Origin: Zizania palustris
Taxonomy: Eukaryota; Streptophyta; Magnoliopsida; Poales; Poaceae
Reading direction: 5' to 3'
NCBI GenBank assembly: GCA_019279435.1
Contig: JAAALK010000287.1
Span: 69,257,144-69,321,143, forward strand
Length of the DNA: 64,000 nt
Below are positions 1 to 11,227 of this stretch, piece after piece (within the stretch, counting starts at the first letter, position 1; each line of letters begins with the position of its first letter). Both the position numbers and the translations under genes were made by a program. A model generated the notes under the pieces. The model was not told the DNA's origin, made no database searches, and saw nothing but the letters and a program-made list of their open reading frames with translations.

Positions 1-560
1 TAATATGATTGCCTGTGATGCTTTCTTATGTTCCTGTTATTCTATTCTTACATGTTTCGTGTGCGCTAGGGACGTTACGATACTAGAGTAGTTTTCCCTC
101 ATAAAATTAAGTGTTGATGCTCTTCCCAATAGCTGCACCCACCAAGGTTCATGCTCATCGATAGTGGGTCTGCCAAAGCAGGGTGCTATCTTTTATCTCG
201 ACTAGTTGGGGCAGAAGTCGGACTTCTGCACGCATAGTGTTGGTTCACTTGACAAGGCTATCAAAATGGTGTTGGGCCTTGGAGCATAGGAGTTGGGGTA
301 GAGCATTCGATGCTTCTCCAACGACAAGAATCACATACGATGCGATTAGCAAGGAGTTGCTTACCTATGTCAACTAGCTTCTAGCAGTGATGCCAAAGCT
401 CACTAGGAGATAGCGTGACCATGGATCTTGCGCCAATATTAGTCATGAGAGGGAAAGTGACTGGTTTAGATAGTGGAACATGTTTTATTGGATAAAAGAT
501 AAGCATTGCATAGTGCTAAACCTCGCATTTAATCTTTTGTAGATCCTGACATCTACTACA
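1..560 (+). other. 5' untranslated/internal region of CopiaA
   Basis: This is non-coding sequence upstream of the first recognisable gag codons. The only open frame is a short one of 64 codons with no family resemblance. I found no LTR boundary or primer-binding site, so the 5' LTR of CopiaA is presumably left of the window or rearranged. I see nothing else in this stretch. Confidence 0.4.
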
Positions 561-1655
561 TCTACTGTTAAGAACACTCCATTTTTTAATTTGCGATCTA
601 TTCTTGAACGAGATAAATTGTCTGGAACGAACTTTATGGATTGGTATTGAAACTTGAGAATTGTTCTCAAGCAAGAGAAAAAGGATTATGTTCTAGAGGA
701 ACCCCACCCTGATGAACTAGGAGAGGATGCTTCTGTAGCAGATAAGCGTGCTTATGAGAAGCATGCTAGTAATTCCATGGATGTCAGCTGCTTGATGCTT
801 GCCTGCATGTCCTCTCAGTTTCAGAAATAATATGAGGATCGTGATGCCTACGATATGATCGTAGGGCTTAAGGGCATGTTTCAGGACCAAGTAAGGGCAG
901 AAAGATACAATGTGTCTAAATGCTTGTTTGGTAGTAGGCTGGCTGAAGGGAGCCGAGTGAGCCCTCACGTGATCAAGATGATTGGTTGCGTGGAGACTCT
1001 AGAGAGACTAGGCACTCCATTGGATCCATACCTCTCTATTGATGTTATTCTACAGTCGCTCCCACTGAGCTTTGAGCCGTTCATCATGAACTACAACATG
1101 GTTGGACTAGAGAAGACACTAGCTGAGTTGAATGCGATGCTGAAATTTGTTGTGGAGAGTATTAGAAAGGCTCCAAACCATGTGATGGTAGTTCAGAATG
1201 AGGGAAAAAAGAGGAGGAGGAAGAAGGCTAAGACTACATATGCGATCTCTAGTGCAAAGTCTAAACCAACTGGAAAGTCCAGGTCTAGTCCTACCAACTC
1301 TGACGTGTGCCACCATTGCCACAAGCCTAGTCATTGGAAGCGCAACTGCAAGGTGTACCTGGAAGAGCAGAAAAACAAGAAGGAAAGTAAGACTTTCGCT
1401 TCAGTTATTAATGTTATTGAAATTTATCTTGCTACTCGTCCAAATGATTCATGGGTATTTGATACCAGATCGATGATTCATACATGCAAATCATTGCAGG
1501 GGCTGAGTAGAGTAAGAAAGTGTGAAAGTAGTGGACTGGATATCTGCGCCGGGAATGGTGCAAAGGTTGCAGTGTTGGCCGTCAGCGTCTATTCACTGTC
1601 GCAACCGTTAGGATTAGTTTTGGAGTTAAATAATTGTTATTTCATTGCCGCCTGA
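561..1655 (+). pseudogene. CopiaA gag plus start of protease (degenerate)
   Basis: A UBN2-type copia Gag is recognisable from the block around NLRSILERDKLSGTNFMDW through the VILQSLPLSFEPFIMNY motif near 1048-1100. A CCHC zinc knuckle follows (CHHCHKPSHWKRNC, about 1309-1350). A lysine/arginine-rich linker then leads to the protease start at about 1450, where the expected D-T/S-G is seen as DTRS, so the catalytic triplet has lost its glycine. Stops interrupt the frame at about 648 and 830; the longest open piece is 855-1655. In a working element Gag would form the virus-like particle that packages the RNA. This copy cannot do so. The frame continues directly into degraded pol. Confidence 0.75.
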
Positions 1656-2712
1656 GGCAGAAACATTATCTCTTCTTCATGTTTAGAGGAAGATGGTTTT
1701 GAATTCGTAATAAAGAACAAGAGTTGTTCAATATTTTCGAATGGCATGCTTTATGGTGTTTGTCCATTAATGAATGGATTGTATATCTTAAGTCTTGACG
1801 ATGCACACATTTATAACAGTAATACTAAGAAACAACGACTCAATGATTTGAATCCCACCTACGTCTAGCATTATCGTTTGGGTCATATAAATGAGAAGCG
1901 TGTACGGAAGCTCCATAGTGATGGAATTTTGGAGTCATTTGATTTTGAATCATATGACACATGCGAGTCTTGTTTACTTGGCAAAATGACAAAGACGCCT
2001 TTCACTAGACAAAGTGAGAGGGCGAGTGAACTATTGGCCATAGTACATACTGATGTGTGTGGTCCAATGAGTCACACGTCTAGGAAAGTATTTTATTACT
2101 TTATTACTTTTACCGACGACTTTAGTAGATATAGCTATGTCTACTTGATGAGGCATAGTGGGAATCCTTTGAAAAGTTCAAGGAGTTCTAGAATGAGGTA
2201 CAAAATCATACGGGCAAGACAATTAAATTTCTACGATCGGATCGTGGGGTGAATATTTGAGCCATGAGTTTAGTGATCATCTAAAGCAGTGTGGAATTGT
2301 TCCACAACTGACTCCACCCGGCATGCCTCAATGGAATGGGGTGTCCGAGCAGAGAAACCGCACTTTGTTGGACATGGTACGGTTCATGATGAGTCACACT
2401 GATCTTCCATTATCCTTTTGGGGTGACGCTTTAGAAACCGCAACTTTCACGATTAATAGAGTTCCATCTATGTTAGTAAAGAAGACACCATATGATATGT
2501 GGTTTGGGAGGCGTCCCAGTTTGTTTTTTCTAAAGATTTGGGGATGTGAGGCGTATGTCAAACATATGACGTCTGACAAGCTCAGTCCTAAGTCTGACAA
2601 GTGCTTCTTTGTAGGGTATCCTAGGGAAACCAAAGGATACTATTTCTATAATAGAGAGGAGGGCAAAGTGTTAATCAAGTTTGGAACTTGGTTGATCTAC
2701 CCGATGGTGTAA
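1656..2712 (+). pseudogene. CopiaA GAG-pre-integrase and integrase (degenerate)
   Basis: After the protease remnant, a GAG-pre-integrase zinc-binding segment is readable (HYRLGHINEKRVRKLH near 1871-1916, then CESC at about 1963-1974). The integrase core follows: HTDVCGPM and FTDDFSRYSY carry the first acidic positions. After a frameshift at about 2160-2257 comes GVSEQRNRTLLDMVR with the final glutamate region, then the WGCEAYVK and FVGYPRETKGYYFY blocks of copia integrases. In an active element it would join the cDNA ends to host DNA. The open pieces are 1878-2252 and 2257-2712. Frameshifts and a junction near 2680-2715, where the normal integrase-RT linker is missing, make it non-functional. 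Confidence 0.75.
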
Positions 2713-4089
2713 AAACTATTAAGTGTAAATGGATCTTCAAGAAAAAGATAGATGTTGATGTAAATGTTCACATCTAGAAGGCATGATTGGTGGCGAAAGG
2801 TTTCAGACAGATTCAAGGTATTGATTATGATGAAACGTTTTCGCCCGTCGCTATGCTTAAGTCTATTCAGATCATCCTAGCTATTGTCGCATTTTATGAT
2901 TATGAGATATGGCAAATGGATGTCAATACGGCTTTCCTAAATGGAAACCTAAGTGAGGATGTGTACATGACATAGACTGAAGGTCTTGACGGTACGGGGA
3001 ATGCTGGGAAAGCTTGTAAGTTGATAAAGTCCATTTATGGATTGAAGCAAGCTTCTCGGAGTTGGAATCTTTGTTTTGATGAGGTAGTCAAAGGGTTTGG
3101 CTTCATCAAGAACGAAGAAGAGCCTTGTGTTTACAAAAAGTCTAGTGAGAGCTCACTTGTGTTTTTGGTCCTATATGTGGATGACATATTGTTGATTGGT
3201 AATGACATTCCTTTGTTGAATGATGTCAAGACTTCACTGAAAAATAGTTTTTTGATGAAAGATCTTGGAGAGGCAGCATACATTTTGGACATAAACATCT
3301 ATTGATATAAATCAAAATGGCTAATTGGATTAAGCCAAAGTATGTACATTGACAAGGTTTTGAAACAGTTCAAAATGCAGAAATCTAAGAAGGGTTTTCT
3401 GCCAATATCACATGGTATTTCTCTTAGTAAGACTCAGTGTGTTGTGACACCTGATGAGCTAGAGAGGATGAGTGCGATCCCGTATGCCTCCGCAATTGGA
3501 TCCATCATGTATGGCATGCTATGTACATGCCAGATGTGTCATATGCTCTAAGTGTTACGAGCAGGTACCAATCGTACCCGGGTGAAAGTAACAGGGCTGT
3601 AGTAAAAAGTATCCTCAAGTACTTGAAGAGGTTACACAGGAGCTCATTGTAAGTGGTTACACAAATGCTAGCTTTCAAACCAATAAAGATGATTCTTGAT
3701 CGCAATCTGGTTTTGTGTTCTGCCTCAATAGAGACGTAGTGAGTTGGAAAAGTTCCAAGAAAGAGACCATGGCCGATTCTACAACAGAAGCTGAGTATAT
3801 TGCTGCTTCAGAAGTAGCAAAGGAGGTCGTTTGGATCAGGAAGTTTGTTTCTGAGCTGGGTGTTGTTCCTAGTGCGTCTAGTCCAGTGGACCTCTATTGT
3901 GATAATAGTGGTGCCATTGCGCAAGCCAAGGAGCCTAGATCGCACCAGAAATCCAAACATATACTTCGGCGATATCACCTGATCCGCGAGAAAATTGAGA
4001 GAGGTGATGTGAAGATTTGCAAGGTGCACACGGATTTGAACATGGTGGATCCGTTGACGAAGCCTCTTCCACAACCCAAGCATGAGGCG
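2713..4089 (+). pseudogene. CopiaA reverse transcriptase and RNase H (degenerate)
   Basis: The copia RT blocks come in order: KCKWIFKKK at about 2722, VAKGFRQIQGIDYDETFSPVA at 2788-2850, MDVNTAFLNG near 2918, IYGLKQASRSWN near 3030, and the catalytic YVDDILLIGND at about 3174-3206. RNase H follows with SWKSSKKETMADSTTEAEY (about 3742-3798), DLYCDNSGAI, and a final LTKPLPQPKHEA. Stops at 2775, 2973, 3303 and 3549, plus frameshifts, break the frame. The final codons are interrupted by the solo LTR at 4090 and resume at 6119. The domain order protease-integrase-RT-RNase H defines Ty1/copia. Confidence 0.8.
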
Positions 4090-6118
4090 TGAGAAACCAA
4101 GGGTTGGTTTCGGAGTGTGATGAGTGATTGACAGGCTTTTACCCTCTGGTTCGAAGGGGTACCTCCGAAGGGGGTTCGGAGGTGGTTTCACCGAAGGGTT
4201 CGGTGGTTTGACTGCTACAGCTATTGCAGCGGAGTGTGCCTGTCAGAGGGGTCCGACAGTACATGATGACTGGGTTGTACCGAAGGTCTCGGTACTTTGG
4301 GCGGTACACCGGAGTGTGTGTGCCGAAGGTTGCTAACCCGGAGAGGTCTCCAGAGTACTGGATACACTTGTCTGTTTGTTAGTGGTGCGCAGGGGACTTC
4401 GGAGGCGACGGACGGTTCGCGGCAGGTGAACCTGGGTCAAGCGGGAGGCTTGATGCCAGTGGAGCGGGGAGCTCCGTCACGAAGGCTGCGAAGGGGTCCA
4501 GGTCGGTCCTCGGGTCGAGGTGCACCAGGAGAGGGCAGTAAGTGCGGAGCGTGGCTCCGGGTGAAGGTACTCCGAGACAAAGTCCTCAGAGGCGAGGCAC
4601 TTCGAAGGGTACTCCGGATGGAGTGACTTCGGAGTTTGGCGGTTCAAGTCCTCTGCGGAGGCAAGGCGTTCGAAGTGTGCTCCGGAGGGAGACATTCGAA
4701 GGTACCCGACGAAGGTCTCAGAAGTCGAGGTGCATTGAAGGCATGGTCCAGGTGAGGCTCGTCGAGGAGTGTGCTCGGGGAGAGACACTGCGATGAAGTG
4801 CTCATGGAATGCTTCATGCGGAAGCCTTGGACGAAGGAGGGACTTCGAAGGGTGGTACTCCGAAGGTGGGGGCTTCGGAGTGAGGAAGGCTTCGGACCGA
4901 GGCTAGCTCCGGAGTGAGGATGACTTGTGGTACTTCGGCCATACATGGCTTCGGTACACGGACTGACGGAGTTCGAGCAGGGAGTAGCTGTGAAGCCGTG
5001 GTGGTCCACTCCAGAGGTGGTGGTGCGAAGGCCCAAGGGCTTTGACGGCTTCGGCTCAAAACCGTCACTGTATCGGAGGCTATCTTCGGTGAAGCGAAGG
5101 CCATCAGGCTCAAGGCTTCTCACCGAAGCTACCGCACCCCTCGCGTGCGAAAGGGGGCTTCAGGAAGGTCAAAGACTGCAAAGGCTGACACTGTCTGCTC
5201 TGCAAAAAGCTAACACTGTCCCCTCTGCAAAGCTGACAGAGAAGCCTCCAGAATAAAGTTGACTACCTTTTGTACCCCTCCATTCTGTAGAGACAAAACT
5301 GGTGTAAACCCTAGGGGTAAAGTAGTCAATTCACTTGGGAGAACTGTGGGCTATAAATATGGGAGCTGGGTAGGTAACATTTAACACTTTGAGAATTTAC
5401 TGTTGAGCTCCTGTACCAGCCTCCTCACACTTTGAATACATCCAGTGAGTTCATTTTAGTGTTCCTTGTTCAAGCGGCGAAGCCCTGCTTCTATGTGCCT
5501 TTTGCTTGAGCTTGTTTTACATACCTCGCTGCATACTTCGTCCATTTGTGTGTCACCTTGAGTCACTTGTGACAGTGCATCGAAGCCTGTGTTGACGAAG
5601 TGTGTTGTGTGCGAAGTGTGTTTTTAAGTGCGCGTTCGCTCTGTGTAACAGGAGGCTAGACCTCGCTGCTTACTAGCGAAGCCCTGTTCGAAGCCCGTTT
5701 AGCTTCTCGCATCAAAGCCCTCAGCGGAGTCCACTTGTGTGCGTTTAGACCTTCGCAGTACGAAGCCCAGCACCAGTTGTTGTCGCTAAGTATTAGGTCG
5801 TAGTCCTCAGAGGGTAGTTCACTCTTGCGAAGGGTGAAGTGCGAAGCCTGCTCGAAGCACCCTATGTACGGAGCCTGCACTGACTTAGCAGAGTTGTTTT
5901 CGGGGTTGTGTGTGGAGCGAAGTCTGCTTGGCTTCGGACTTTTACTCCTTGTGAAGCCTGTGTTCGGAGCTGTCAAGTACCTCCGAACCAGACCTTCGAA
6001 GGTTGGTGTTCGAAGCCTATTCCGCAGTAGACAGAATTAAAACCGAAGGCTGTTTTTAGCCTGAAATTTTAAAAGCTCCCATTCACCCCCCCCTCTGGTC
6101 GCCGTTTCCGGTCCAACA
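4090..6118 (+). mobile_element. Solo LTR of the CopiaB family, inserted in CopiaA pol
   Basis: The sequence begins TGAGAAACCAAGGGTTGGTT and ends GGTCGCCGTTTCCGGTCCAACA, the same termini as the LTRs at 13719 and 45744. It is about 2,029 bp and flanked by a perfect 5-bp duplication, aggcg at 4085-4089 and 6119-6123. Removing it rejoins the CopiaA pol frame. A lone LTR with an intact TSD is the expected product of LTR-LTR recombination that removed the internal region. It contains a TATA box (5352-5359) and many TTCGAA and CTTCGG motifs. Several short open frames inside it are compositional and not genes. Confidence 0.95.
5352..5359 (+). promoter_or_regulatory. TATA box of the CopiaB-family solo LTR
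   Basis: TATAAATA sits in GGGCTATAAATATGGG, at the same relative place as in the LTRs at 13719 (15066-15073) and 45744 (46971-46978). This marks the likely U3/R promoter of the family. Confidence 0.7.
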
Positions 6119-6233
6119 AGGCGCATATGAGCTCCATGGATATTAGATACTTATGTGAGTGTGTCATGTGTTTGTGGAAGTTGCTAGTAGAGTCTATGTT
6201 AATGTATGAGGATAACTGTTATCTTGTTCCTTG
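6119..6233 (+). pseudogene. C-terminal tail of CopiaA RNase H, displaced by the solo LTR
   Basis: After the second copy of the TSD the pol reading frame resumes in phase (E-A-H-M-S-S-M-D-I-R-Y), which resembles the usual last residues of copia polyproteins of this type. The frame stays open to TGA at 6231-6233, but the normal stop position has probably been lost by mutation. Confidence 0.7.
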
Positions 6234-7080
6234 AATAAATATCGTTTGCATTTAATTAATAAGTATGACTTGTTATGTGAAACTTTTTGCTTTTATGACA
6301 ATGTTGTTCAAAGGGGTCCCTAATCTTGTCATCATGTGGGACAGTGATGATACATGGATTAGCACATCCAACTGATTGATGATTGTGGTTCATAGATCAT
6401 AGACATAGAGATGTCAAATCAATGATGTGGATACATGTTAGTGAACATGGTGTTGGACAAACCCACTTGAGATACTACTGAGATTGTAATGTGCCAACAG
6501 TTTTCATCTCAAATGGTGTACCTACAGAGTCCTTGGATATGAGATCGTCATTTGATTCCAGAATGTGTAGTGACACACTTAGATGTCTCCTAACGCTATT
6601 CCGTAAGAGAGTAGTAATAAGGGTTGTTTTCAGGTGTGTTGTGAAACATGTCTTGGGATGTTGGCGGTCAAGACGGAATTTGCCCCTCCTAATAACGGGA
6701 GAGTCGTCTCTGGCCCCTCGAGGTATTGGATTGGAAAAGTGCATGGCCATGCCACTATGACTAAGGAGTTAGTCATGATTTGAATCCGATACTTGATCGA
6801 GTGAACATGTCAAGTTAACAAATAAGGGTGGCACGTATCTCGCCTTGGACTTAATTGACGGAGCGTGGTGAAGGGACTAGTGCATGCGTTTATCAAGGTT
6901 CATGAAAATTTGATTTTGTACACTTTCGGAGGTCAATATGTGTTGCTAGGTACCACTATTAATCAGTGAGTCGGAAACAGTTTCTGGTGAACAGACGTTA
7001 GTGTATGAACCTATCGGGTCACACACTTAAGGGGATGGATTAAAACATGCAAAGAATTGTTTCTTGTGCAAGTGGGAGAT
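6234..7080 (+). other. 3' untranslated region of CopiaA with polypurine tract
   Basis: This is AT-rich non-coding sequence between the pol end and the 3' LTR. It ends in CAAGTGGGAGAT (about 7069-7080), a polypurine-tract-like sequence directly before the LTR start TGAAGG. I see no gene. Confidence 0.55.
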
Positions 7081-8054
7081 TGAAGGATATGCCCAAGAAA
7101 ATTCCGTAGATCAGAAATTCCTATAGTGAGTATCGAAAGTTCTAGTTAATTTCTGGTCTCGATACAGAGAGCAATTTTTGCTTCGGAAGTTCCGATGAGC
7201 CGAAAGTTTCAATTTGGAATAGGGAATTTTTATACTAATCGGAAGTTCCGATATGGTATAGAAAGTTCTAAGGTGGGCGAAAACAGATTGGATCTATTGC
7301 TTGTCGTGTTGAATTTGGAGACCTAAAAAATACCCTGTCGGAAGTTCCGATCTAGGATCGGAAGTTCCGATGTGGGGTATCAGATTGGATCTGTTACGAA
7401 TACAGATTAGTTGTAACTAATTTGGGGGCTCCAAGATGTGCACGACCCAGGGGGCTTTCAGCCCTATATGAGGTGAGGAGGAGGAAGTCTTGGGATAAGG
7501 AATAAGCCTAGATTAGACCTAGCCACCCAAGAGTCCTATCCTCCCTTTCTTGATCTCAACCGTTGAGATCGAGGATTTCCCGTCTCTCACATGCGGTGCT
7601 AGCACGCTGCCATGGGAGGAACTTCATCCCTGTATGTCTGGACTCCATGGAGGCGTTGCTCCATAAGCGACGCTCGTGGCCGTCACCATGAGGAAGGCGA
7701 CTTCCTCATCGATTGGATCGGCGAGGAACGGCCGAGACAAAGCGAGGATAGGCTCGACGTGATTCATCAACCTCTTCTTCCGCTGCACCTAGCGCGTCAA
7801 GTCCTAGAAGGTACCAATCTATGATCTCACACGCGCATGAGCCTAGGGCCGTAGGGTGGAATTTTTGAATTTTCCGTTTAGCGTTGCTCCCCTATTACCC
7901 AACAGGATGCGCTTCCCCAATATCTTCTTGTACTACACTAGCGCATCTAGCGTTAGAAGGTAACGATTCATGATCGCTCACATACATGGTTCCAGGGTTG
8001 TGGGGCCAAATTTTTGAAATTGTCGGCTAGCGTAGATTCCCCATGTCCCAACAC
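7081..8054 (+). mobile_element. Probable 3' LTR of CopiaA with a duplicated end
   Basis: It starts TGAAGGATATGCCC right after the purine tract. One plausible end is TTACCCAACA at about 7911. A second diverged copy of the last roughly 130 bp follows (about 7927-8054), again ending in CCCAACA. I cannot verify the boundary because no partner LTR is in the window. It carries four copies of a 13-bp palindrome (listed separately). A 70-codon open frame at 7612-7824 has no recognisable content. Confidence 0.55.
7183..7370. repeat. Four copies of the palindrome TCGGAAGTTCCGA
   Basis: Exact copies lie at 7183-7195, 7239-7251, 7338-7350 and 7358-7370. The arms TCGGAA/TTCCGA are perfectly complementary around a single central G. 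Decayed relatives (cgaaagttct, gaaagttcta) lie nearby. Their place in the upstream part of an LTR makes a protein-binding or hairpin role possible, but this is inference. Confidence 0.8.
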
Positions 8055-8470
8055 AATCTTGTGACCCCTTATTTGAGTTATTTATAGCATCTCTCTTTGT
8101 GCGTTGCAACACGAGTAGTACTCCAACATTGATTTTTAGCTCATCCCTAAAGTTGCAATCGCCCTATTTATCTCCATGGGTGCATTTCCATTTGAGTCGT
8201 GTGTCATATGAATAACACTAGGATTGGTGAATTGGTGTTGTTAGGTCTCCCTACCAAACTCCACTATATACATTGGTCTATTGTGTGATAGTTTAAACCT
8301 TGGTATTTGCTTCATCACATCCATGCATGTTCTACCCATACAAGTTGGTAAGCTACTCTAATTCACTCTAGAACTGTAAGATACAATATTTTATTTTAGT
8401 TGAGTGCATTGAGAGTCATCCCACATATACCCCAATTTTTTCTGTTTATCTATTTTGTATTTACTAAATC
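8055..8470 (+). other. Non-coding 5' region of a gypsy relic
   Basis: This sequence lies between the CopiaA LTR and the first gag codon of the next element. It may contain remnants of that element's 5' LTR (TTATTTATAGC at about 8087), but I could define no LTR boundary or primer-binding site. No gene is seen. Confidence 0.35.
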
Positions 8471-9770
8471 ATGTCTTCTGAGGACGAGGGTATTGATGTT
8501 TTGTTGAAAAAGGATCCTGCTTCGTTGATGCATCGGAATGAATATGAAGCACTCCGTGATCACTTGAATGTAAAAATTAACAATATTGTTGAACCTCTTT
8601 CAATTGATCTGTAGAAAGTAGAGCTGATGGTAGAAGGTGTTATTCACATGGTTGAGTTAACACAAAGTCAAGTGACAACACTTCAACGTTCTATCACACA
8701 CATAACACATGTTGTAGCTATCTTGCAATTTCCGTTTGATTGTCAACACAACCAGCAACATGTGGATGAATCTGATGATGATGGAGAGACAAGTGTTCAT
8801 AATGATTAGCATGGCCGCGGCAATAGAGGTAGTGGTAATGGAGGCCATGGCAATGGAGGTCGTGTCATTGCTCGTCGTCTACTGTTTGATGATGATTTTG
8901 CGTCGGCCAACCATGAGGATGATGGGTTTGGAAAACCGAAATTTTCCATAACGACAGTTGAGGGAACTACTGATGTGAAACATAGCTCACTTGGGAGCTC
9001 AAGATAGAAATGTTGTGGCGCCTACATGAGTATATAGAAGACGGAAAGATCAAGCTGGCATCTTCTGAATTTGATGGTTATGCCTTGCGTTGGTGGGATA
9101 ATCTAGTGCAAACCAGACATGAAGATGGTGAACCATAAATTGTTACATAGAGAACTATGAAGGAAGTCATGCGTGAGCGTTTTGTTGCACGCAACTATAT
9201 TTTCTCCCTATATGACAAATTGCAGAATTTCAAGCAAGGTATTATGATCGTGTATTCTTATTATCAAGAGATGGAGTTGATCATGCAGTGATCTAGAGTA
9301 CGTGAACATCTCGAGCAAACCATGCAATGTTTTCTTTCTGGTCTAACATATAACATTAAGCCCATTGTTCGGCATCACAAGTATGATGACATGACAGATT
9401 TGCTTCACCAAGCACGTGAAGCTGAACTTCAGACTGCAGAAGATGTAAGATTTGCTTCACATTCTACTATAGCCAAGGGTTATTTTTCAACCAGGCCAAG
9501 TAGTGGGGCGCCTACCTTAGGATCCACTTCTCGTTTGCATGGAATTTCTACTACCACCATGCCAGAATCTGTTGCGAGAAACACGGTATAACTTGCTGCT
9601 AGTAGTGCTAACTCATCAATGTATACAACAAGAAATAGGGACATGAGTTGCCATACATGTGGTGGTAAGGGACACATTAAGAGGGACTGCCACAATAAAA
9701 AGGTCATATTGATCAATGAAGATTTAGAGTATGAGACACGTGATGATGCTGATCCTACTTCTGAGAATGG
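8471..9770 (+). pseudogene. Ty3/gypsy gag relic
   Basis: The frame starts at an ATG (MSSEDEGIDVLLKKDP). It runs through a glycine/asparagine/arginine-rich stretch (about 8810-8880) into a retrotransposon gag core: YALRWWDNLVQTRHEDGEP, then RERFVARNY near 9175, and FLSGLTYNIKPIV near 9330. A CCHC zinc knuckle follows (CHTCGGKGHIKRDC, about 9655-9696). Stops occur at 8614, 8806, 9136, 9289 and 9589, with frameshifts. The protein would have been the particle-forming Gag of a gypsy element. This copy is dead. Confidence 0.7.
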
Positions 9771-10586
9771 TTAGGAAGATGATGATCTTGTTGTTGATGT
9801 CATGGATGCTTATACGACACATTTTCCTACTATTATTTGTTCACAAAAAGTAATGAGTGTTAAACCTAGTTCTAAAAATCAAGAGGTAGTCTGTTTAAAA
9901 CCAAGGCTGTTATTGGTCCTAGAAAAACATGTAAGGTAATAATTCATGGTGGTAGTTGTCACAACTTGGCCAGTAAGTAACTATGTACAAAATTGAAGTT
10001 GAAGTACTTAGCACACCCCAATCCTTATTATATTCAGTGGTTAAGTGACAATGGTGAGATGAAGATCAACTAGATAGTACGTATCAAATTTCAGATTGGA
10101 CCATGCAAAGACACAATTGAATGTGATGTGGTGCCTATGACCGTGTGTCATTTATTGTTGGGGCACCCATGGCAATACGATAGAGATGTTCATCACAATG
10201 GGACAACAAACATGTACCATTTAAAGTGGCACAACAAGAAATTACTTTGAGACCTATGATATCATAGCAAATTGTAAATTAATCTCATCAAAAAGTTGAG
10301 GTGAACCTTAACAAAGAAGATGGGAGATCAGCTAAGCAAGGGACACCAATTTCGGAATATGACATCCACAAGACAAACATGAGTAACAAACATATTGGTA
10401 ATGAAGAGAACTCTTTGGTAATGTTAGCCACCAAGTCTGATATGAGAGAGTTTCAAGAGGACCCTGCAACTATTCCACTGATGCTCATGTGTAGGGGTGA
10501 AATTCTAGTTTCTAATTACATGATCTCTCTTCCTCTTGGTGTGTCTAATGTTTTGCAGGAATTCTATGACGTATTTCTGGAGGAGT
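9771..10586 (+). pseudogene. Gypsy protease/linker relic
   Basis: Downstream of the zinc knuckle the frame resembles the aspartic-protease region of a gypsy polyprotein: a KVIIHGGSCHNLAS segment at about 9933-9975 in place of the usual D-S/G-G, then DVVPMTVCHLLLGHPWQYDRDVHHNG at about 10125-10200. The text then reaches VLQEFYDVFLEE (about 10550-10585), which is normally the residue run just before reverse transcriptase. The reading is broken by several stops. Confidence 0.6.
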
Positions 10587-11227
10587 GTTTGCCGCATGTG
10601 GAGTTTGCTTATAATAGGGCGGTGCATTCAACAACACAACTTTGTCCATTCGAGGTGGTATATGGTTTTACACCCATTACTCCACTTGATTTGCTGCCCC
10701 TTCCAATTTAGGAGCAGGTAAACATGGATGCAATCAAGCGGGCTGATTTTGTGAAGAAGATACATACTCAAACTAAAAAAGCAATTGAAAAGAAGGGAAG
10801 GTCTATTGTTGATCGTGTCAATAAGAAGATAAAATAGGTGTTGTTTCAGCTGGGCGATTTTCTATGGGTACATTTTCACAAGGACAGATTTCCTGCACAA
10901 CGTAAGTCCAAATTGCATCCCCGCGGTGATGGACCATTTAAAGTACTTACCAAGATTAATGATAATGCATACAATATTAATCTTCCTTCAATTGAGTTTG
11001 GTGTAAGTAATACATTCAATGTTGTTGATCTGACACCATATGGAGGAGATGACCTTGATGCATCGAGGTCGATGCCTTTTCAAGGGAGGATGATGATGAG
11101 GACATCACTGGCTTACCATTCTCTCCCAATAATATTGTTTCCCATGATCAATCTACAGAAACCAGGGTTGGACCAATCACAAGGGCACATGCAAAGTTAC
11201 TTGATCAACATGCGAATTCACTTCTAG
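10587..11227 (+). pseudogene. Gypsy integrase C-terminal relic, fused by internal deletion
   Basis: Immediately after the pre-RT sequence the frame reads LPHVEFAYNRAVHSTTQLCPFEVVYGF, the integrase C-terminal block. GDFLWVHFHKDRFP and KLHPRGDGPFKVLTKINDNAY (about 10850-10975) follow, the usual end of gypsy integrases. The reverse transcriptase, RNase H and catalytic integrase core are therefore missing, and the join falls at about 10585. The open frame 10301-10711 spans the join, so the deletion kept the frame. A stop at 10836 and later damage end any function. Confidence 0.75.

Noticed and set aside
4477..5256. Ser/Arg/Gly-rich open frames of 80-160 codons on both strands in the CopiaB LTRs
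   Set aside because: They result from the TTCGAA/CTTCGG-rich composition, do not persist between the three LTR copies at homologous lengths, and match no family.
7612..7824. 70-codon frame in the CopiaA LTR as a gene
   Set aside because: No homology recognised, and the frame overlaps the duplicated LTR end.
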